A DNA stretch of 64,000 nucleotides from the NCBI GenBank assembly GCA_937895845.1, contig CALBLK010000077.1:43073-107072 (forward strand). Direction: 5' to 3'. Position numbers and translations under genes: made by a program. The notes under the pieces are model-generated. The model was not told where the DNA came from. It did no database searches and saw nothing but the letters and a program-made list of their open reading frames with translations. This document shows, piece by piece, positions 59,884 to 64,000 of the stretch; the stretch's first letter is position 1; each line of letters opens with the position of its first letter. The stretch is from an uncultured Prevotella sp. (lineage in GTDB: Bacteria > Bacteroidota > Bacteroidia > Bacteroidales > Bacteroidaceae).

Positions 59884-60756
59884 TTACTGTTTGATGCGAA
59901 CAACGCGAATGCCCGTGTGAGAGGGGTGCTTGAAAAGGTAGCGGCGCAATGTCATGGGCTCTTCAACCACCTTCTTGTGAACGGACGAGGCATTGAGCAG
60001 GTGAAGTCCGTCGCGCTTCCAAACGGCAAAGCCAACATGGGCGATGTCAAGCCCCTTGCGGTTGCAGGTGATGGCGATGATGTCTCCGTCGTGCACCGCG
60101 TTGCGCACCGCCCTGCTGTTGGTCAAGGCCCCCTTGGGAATATAGCGGAACCTGCGCCCGCTAACGGCCCGCTCCGTCCGGGCAATCACCGCGACATCCT
60201 CGGGATGGCTTCTGAGCGCGATATATTTCTGCGGATGCGCGCTCATGTAACTGACACGGACAGTCTGAACGGCGTTGAAAGGAGGGCACTTGGAGCTATG
60301 CTCCCTGACCAGCCCCAGCTGCTCGTTGTCCAGAATCCAGTCGGTAAAATAGTGGAGGCGGCTCGTGTAGCCCTGCCGGACACCCCGGCGATAGCGCAGC
60401 CGGCAGAGGTTGGCCGCAAAGTCTGAAAAAGAAGACTGCCCGCTCTGCACGCACAGCACAAGGGCCGTGACGGTCTCGACAAGCGTGGTACAGTCAAGCT
60501 GGCGCGTGTTGACAACAAGCGGCTCGCCGCCATGCCCCTCCAAGGTGTGCCCGACGTAGGGGCGGCCTACGAGCTGGCGGGCGAAAAAGAGCGGCATGCA
60601 GGTGCCCGGCTGGCACCGCTGCGCCTGTCGGAGCACACCCGTCACCCACAGGCTGTCGGCCTTCGCATAGACCAAAGAGGGATGCCGCTGGCCATAAAGC
60701 TGGCAGGGCAGGACAAGCAAAAGCGCCAGAAGGACGCTATAACCAAGAAATTTCAT
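59884..60756 (-). CDS. DUF1460-family peptidoglycan amidase-like protein
   Basis: A 290-residue exported protein (signal peptide to about residue 22, CQLYGQ) of the DUF1460 group with an NlpC/P60-like papain fold. The Cys nucleophile is in TRQLDCTTLVETVTAL and the likely His in GLDIAHVGFAVW. Characterised relatives are N-acetylmuramoyl-L-alanine amidases involved in recycling cell-wall fragments. It overlaps the DUF4421 gene by 4 bases. Confidence 0.9.
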   Translation of the reverse strand: MKFLGYSVLLALLLVLPCQLYGQRHPSLVYAKADSLWVTGVLRQAQRCQPGTCMPLFFARQLVGRPYVGHTLEGHGGEPLVVNTRQLDCTTLVETVTALVLCVQSGQSSFSDFAANLCRLRYRRGVRQGYTSRLHYFTDWILDNEQLGLVREHSSKCPPFNAVQTVRVSYMSAHPQKYIALRSHPEDVAVIARTERAVSGRRFRYIPKGALTNSRAVRNAVHDGDIIAITCNRKGLDIAHVGFAVWKRDGLHLLNASSVHKKVVEEPMTLRRYLFKHPSHTGIRVVRIKQ

Positions 60757-61847
60757 TTGCGATAACGCTTTTTCTTACCAAAGTTATATCCCACATACAC
60801 ATTGAACGTTCCGTAGACATTGTTCGTCGCAAAGCGCTCCCTGTGATAGTTGTAGGAACGGACGATGGCACTGAGGCCGGCATACCAGCGCGTGTTGTTG
60901 AACACAAGTCCGAAACGGCCTATACCGTCGGCATTGATGCGGTCGAAAGAAAACCGGCTGGCATCGGCATCACTGTCAGTGTCGCCATGCGAACGCTTGT
61001 AGGCAAGGGCCAGCTGCGCGCTGGCACAGAACAGCCAGTGGCGCGCGAAGACCCAGTTGTAGGCATAGCCGCCCGAGAGGTTGATGTCATAGTAGCGCAC
61101 CTGGTTGAAATGAAGGCCGCTGTCTACCTTGAAGTTCTTGACACCACAGCGGTCGGCCACCGTCTGCTCCAGCTTGCGGTAGTCAAACTTCAGGCTGTTG
61201 GCGGTGCCACCCAGGCCGGCAATCCATGAGCCGCAACTCCTCTTCTGGCAAGTACTTTGCGAGAACGCCGCCGGATAGGAGAAACGCCGGTGGTTGAAAA
61301 TATAGTAGACACTGGCTCCGGCAATGCCAACATTGATTCCGTCAAAAGGAACATTCTCCAGCAGCTGGCTGATGGCCTGGCCACCGAGACGGGCTCTCCT
61401 TATCTTATAGTCACTGCCAGTGCGCCTAAAGAAGATGTCAAAGCCAACCTGCGAGCTGTAAACACTCAGTTCAAGCTCTTTTTTGAGCTTGCCACTGGAA
61501 AAGCCGATGTTCTTCAGCTCAAAGGTGTAACCCAAGAAGAACCAACGCCACCCGACATAGGGGCCGACCTTCATGACAACGTCAGGAGACAAGCCGACCG
61601 ACTGGCCCTTGTCACTTGACAGCCGGTAATACTCATAGTTGTAAGTGGTCTGAAGCATGACCGTGAAGTTGTAGTGCTGAGGCTCAATATAGTTGGTGTC
61701 AATCGCACTGAAGCCGCGCACCACCCGGCGCAACTTTCCCAGCTCGCGGCCGTCGCCCCAGACAGCAGACGCGCAGAGCAGCGCGGCAGACACCAGCAGC
61801 CATCGTCCTATCAGCACCACCTCGCCCACAACATTAGATTTTGCCAA
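60753..61847 (-). CDS. DUF4421-family outer-membrane protein
   Basis: A 364-residue protein with a signal peptide (about 12-31) and many beta strands ending FNVYVGYNFGKKKRYRK, as in the DUF4421 family of Bacteroidetes barrels. The motif RGFSAIDTNYIEPQHYNF is the usual N-terminal signature. Role unknown. The start overlaps the oxidoreductase gene by 14 bases. Confidence 0.85.
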   Translation of the reverse strand: MAKSNVVGEVVLIGRWLLVSAALLCASAVWGDGRELGKLRRVVRGFSAIDTNYIEPQHYNFTVMLQTTYNYEYYRLSSDKGQSVGLSPDVVMKVGPYVGWRWFFLGYTFELKNIGFSSGKLKKELELSVYSSQVGFDIFFRRTGSDYKIRRARLGGQAISQLLENVPFDGINVGIAGASVYYIFNHRRFSYPAAFSQSTCQKRSCGSWIAGLGGTANSLKFDYRKLEQTVADRCGVKNFKVDSGLHFNQVRYYDINLSGGYAYNWVFARHWLFCASAQLALAYKRSHGDTDSDADASRFSFDRINADGIGRFGLVFNNTRWYAGLSAIVRSYNYHRERFATNNVYGTFNVYVGYNFGKKKRYRK

Positions 61848-62814
61848 GGATTCGGTCCATCACCCAGTTGACAGGAGTCGCCGAGACACTGGTGCAGGTA
61901 CAGACGCCATGCCCCTGGAGATGCTCAATGACACTTTTTATCAAGGGATACTGGACATAAGGAGGGTTGGGCACTGTGATGCGCTGCTGTCCGGCGCTGG
62001 TCTGCAGGACAATCGGCTCGTAGGTGAAGACAGAAAAGCTGAGCTCCCCCCGGTCTCCAATCACCTCGATACGGTCTTCCCGGGCAGAGTCGTGGGCCAC
62101 AAAGCACCAAGAGCCGCTGCCCGGCAACCCGCTCTCAAAGCGGAAACAGGCACTCACAGAATCCTCAGCCTTATAAAGGCCACCACGGTTGGCACAGATT
62201 CCGTTGGCCTCGATGATGATTCCGAAAATGTACTGCAAGAGGTCAAGCTGGTGGGGCGCAAGGTCATAAAAGAAGCCACCGCCGGCAATGTCAGGCTGTA
62301 AGCGCCACGGGAGATTGGCAGAATGGTAGTCAAGCTCGGGTGCAGGTACGGACAACCGTACCTGCACGTTAAGCAACTTGCCAATGCCCCCCTGGTCAAC
62401 AATGTCTTTCACTTTCTTGAAATAGGGCAGATAGCGCCGGTAATAGGCCACGAAGCACGGAACGCCCGTGGCCACACTGACACGGTTGACCCTGGCACAG
62501 TCCTCATAGTTTGCAGCCAGAGGCTTTTCCACATACACCGGCTTTCCCGCGTTCATGGCCATAATGGCAAAGGTGGCATGACTGGACGGCGGGGTGGCAA
62601 TATAGATGGCATTGATGTCGGGGTCGTCAATGAGTTCCAGCGGGTCCGTGTACCATTTGGGCACATGGTGGTTCTCGGCATAGCGGCGCGCCTTCTCTTC
62701 GCTCCGGCTCATCACAGCCTCGACCATCGAGCCTTCAACAGCGCCGAAAGCCGGCCCGCTTTTCTTTTCAGTCACCTCACCGCAGCCGATGAAGCCCCAT
62801 TTCAAAATCTTCAT
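61834..62814 (-). CDS. Gfo/Idh/MocA-family oxidoreductase
   Basis: A 326-residue NAD(P)-dependent sugar oxidoreductase, from the second ATG (MKILKWGFIGCG). The Rossmann G-x-G is in GFIGCGEVTEKK; the family EKP motif is in VYVEKPLAANYEDC, and the C-terminal half has the DLAPHQLDLLQYIFG helix with the catalytic His. It may act on a sugar or sugar acid released from glycans. It lies between the DUF4861 and DUF4421 genes. Confidence 0.92.
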   Translation of the reverse strand: MKILKWGFIGCGEVTEKKSGPAFGAVEGSMVEAVMSRSEEKARRYAENHHVPKWYTDPLELIDDPDINAIYIATPPSSHATFAIMAMNAGKPVYVEKPLAANYEDCARVNRVSVATGVPCFVAYYRRYLPYFKKVKDIVDQGGIGKLLNVQVRLSVPAPELDYHSANLPWRLQPDIAGGGFFYDLAPHQLDLLQYIFGIIIEANGICANRGGLYKAEDSVSACFRFESGLPGSGSWCFVAHDSAREDRIEVIGDRGELSFSVFTYEPIVLQTSAGQQRITVPNPPYVQYPLIKSVIEHLQGHGVCTCTSVSATPVNWVMDRILGKI

Positions 62815-62826
62815 AGGCACAGACCG

Positions 62827-64000
62827 TTAACGTAGAAACTCGACCACAAGCGGATTGCGCAAGGCATCCATATAACCGTCGATGCGCGCCTGCCACTCCT
62901 GCTGGCTCTTGCAGTCATACTTGCTCCAGGCCGAACCAAAACAGTAGGTGACACGCTGGCTGTCCCTCACCTGGCGCATGATGCCAAGCGCATGGCCGGC
63001 GTTGCCATTCGACGGATGGGCAAATATCCGCTTCACGGTCTGGCTAACGCCATAGGGGAACAGGGCAGCCACATAAATCTGGAAATTCTGCCTGTCGGGT
63101 GCGTCTGTCGGGTCGGCATACTGCACATAGTCTTTGCCAAGGACAACACGCATCGTGTCCTCACTGTGAATCACCACTCCGGCGACCACATCAGCAGGCT
63201 TGGCAAGCCCCTCGTACCAAACGGTCATCTTATTGAAGTTGGAGCCCTTGTCCAAGCTCAGGATTCGGTGTTCAACAACCTTACCACCCTGATATTCAGT
63301 GGGATGATAGGTGAGGCTGACAGTAAAGCGCAAGGGACCGTTGTCCAGAATCTCGTAGTCCTTGTAGCAATAAGGATAGACGATGCTGTCGCCGTCAAGC
63401 AGCGCCGGTGTGCCACAGCCAAGCGTAGGCCCGACCTTGTAACAGTCCAGACCGTTCCCATGGTCAAAATGGTAACTGGTCTTCATGTTGAGTGCGTCTG
63501 CGGCCGCAGGGTCACTCTTCCTTAACTTCGCAATAACAGGCTTGTTGACATCCTCGGTGAAATAGCGTTGCTCCACAACCAAATCCGGCGTGTTCTTCAG
63601 CCACACGTCATTGCCGAAGGCACGCTCACCTGTAAGCTGAAGGGCGGGACCATAGCAGCGGTAGGCCGAACGGTCGTTCTCCCACGCAATGTCATCGACA
63701 CGCTCGGGGTACATCCGTCCGTAACAAGTGTTGTGGAAAACAGACGGTGTCCCTTTCATGAGCGTAAACGATGCGGAGCCTTGGGGGCGCACACTCGCCT
63801 CAACCAGCAGCAAGCCATCGTGCGTAAGCTGATAGGGCACCTCCTGTCCGCACGCGTTGATGACCTTGAACTGGCGGCCGCCGCGTATGCCCAATCTGGC
63901 AAAAACCGTGGCGGCATCAAGCTCGACGACCTCCTGGCGAAATGTGTTGCGGTCGTTTTTCACCACAACCTTGAAAGCCTTGGCGTCATAGGGGCTGACG
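62827..64000 (-). CDS. DUF4861-family protein, 5' end cut by the window
   Basis: The frame is open to base 64000 without a stop, so the true start lies outside; GTG at 63966 is only the first possible start inside. About 390 residues are visible, with the DUF4861 blocks RMYPERVDDIAWENDRSAYRCYGP (given here in part) and KTSYHFDHGNGLDCYKVGPTLG. Related proteins occur in pectin/rhamnogalacturonan and uronic acid loci. It is co-transcribed with the oxidoreductase 12 bases downstream. Confidence 0.85.
   Translation of the reverse strand, partial: VSPYDAKAFKVVVKNDRNTFRQEVVELDAATVFARLGIRGGRQFKVINACGQEVPYQLTHDGLLLVEASVRPQGSASFTLMKGTPSVFHNTCYGRMYPERVDDIAWENDRSAYRCYGPALQLTGERAFGNDVWLKNTPDLVVEQRYFTEDVNKPVIAKLRKSDPAAADALNMKTSYHFDHGNGLDCYKVGPTLGCGTPALLDGDSIVYPYCYKDYEILDNGPLRFTVSLTYHPTEYQGGKVVEHRILSLDKGSNFNKMTVWYEGLAKPADVVAGVVIHSEDTMRVVLGKDYVQYADPTDAPDRQNFQIYVAALFPYGVSQTVKRIFAHPSNGNAGHALGIMRQVRDSQRVTYCFGSAWSKYDCKSQQEWQARIDGYMDALRNPLVVEFLR

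Overview
The window is bacterial chromosome from a member of the Bacteroidales, most likely Prevotellaceae (Prevotella or a close relative). This rests on several things seen directly: promoters of the Bacteroidota type (TAnnTTTG) in front of many genes, a SusC/SusD pair, a pyruvate:ferredoxin oxidoreductase, a remnant of a hybrid two-component regulator, a type IX secretion-like C-terminal domain, and DUF1460, DUF4421 and DUF4861 family genes. No phage, integrase or transposase gene was seen.

Layout. 1-1860 is the 3' part of a large secreted adhesin-like protein. 2149-7784 is an accessory cassette that reads as an anti-invader system: a small HTH regulator, a DUF1016 (YhcG-type) PD-(D/E)xK nuclease, a McrB-like AAA+ motor with an unusual duplicated N-terminal module, and a McrC/DUF2357-like nuclease with an extra C-terminal domain. 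It is followed by a 22-bp tandem repeat array and bracketed by inverted copies of a short dispersed repeat. 8119-8310 is a structured small RNA with its own promoter and terminator (6S-like), just before riboflavin synthase. 9090-15464 is one operon for a TolC/MacA/MacB-type efflux pump plus its LytS/LytTR two-component system. 15461-18163 is a DPE2-like 4-alpha-glucanotransferase on the other strand. MltG, a hexapeptide acyltransferase and a glycosyltransferase follow.

21182-26888 (minus) holds two small winged-helix-like proteins, aspartyl-tRNA synthetase, a secreted GH43 glycosidase and a translationally coupled uncharacterised protein. 27021-37974 (plus) holds a DUF4143-type ATPase, pyruvate:ferredoxin oxidoreductase, two tandem paralogous acyl-CoA synthetases, ribosomal protein S1, tRNA-Arg(TCT) and L31 type B. 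38062-44832 is a SusCD locus with a shrunken hybrid regulator and no enzyme gene. 45096-52899 (minus) holds nadC, a C69 peptidase, gyrA and two paralogous TPR proteins. 53569-55880 holds a GHL10 glycosidase overlapping ruvC. 56140-56942 holds a small secreted-protein locus that looks frameshifted, and a possible minus-strand small RNA. 57168-59353 is a redox operon (Cys-type glutathione peroxidase, thioredoxin reductase, outer-membrane protein). 59466-64000 (minus) is a tightly overlapping operon running from a DUF4861 protein (cut by the window edge) through an oxidoreductase, DUF4421 and DUF1460 proteins to a YkvA-like protein.

The best candidates for something new are the four-gene cassette (especially the domain and composition break inside its McrB-like gene), the two families of intergenic repeats, and the two candidate small RNAs. 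All functional statements are from sequence reading alone; no database search was run.
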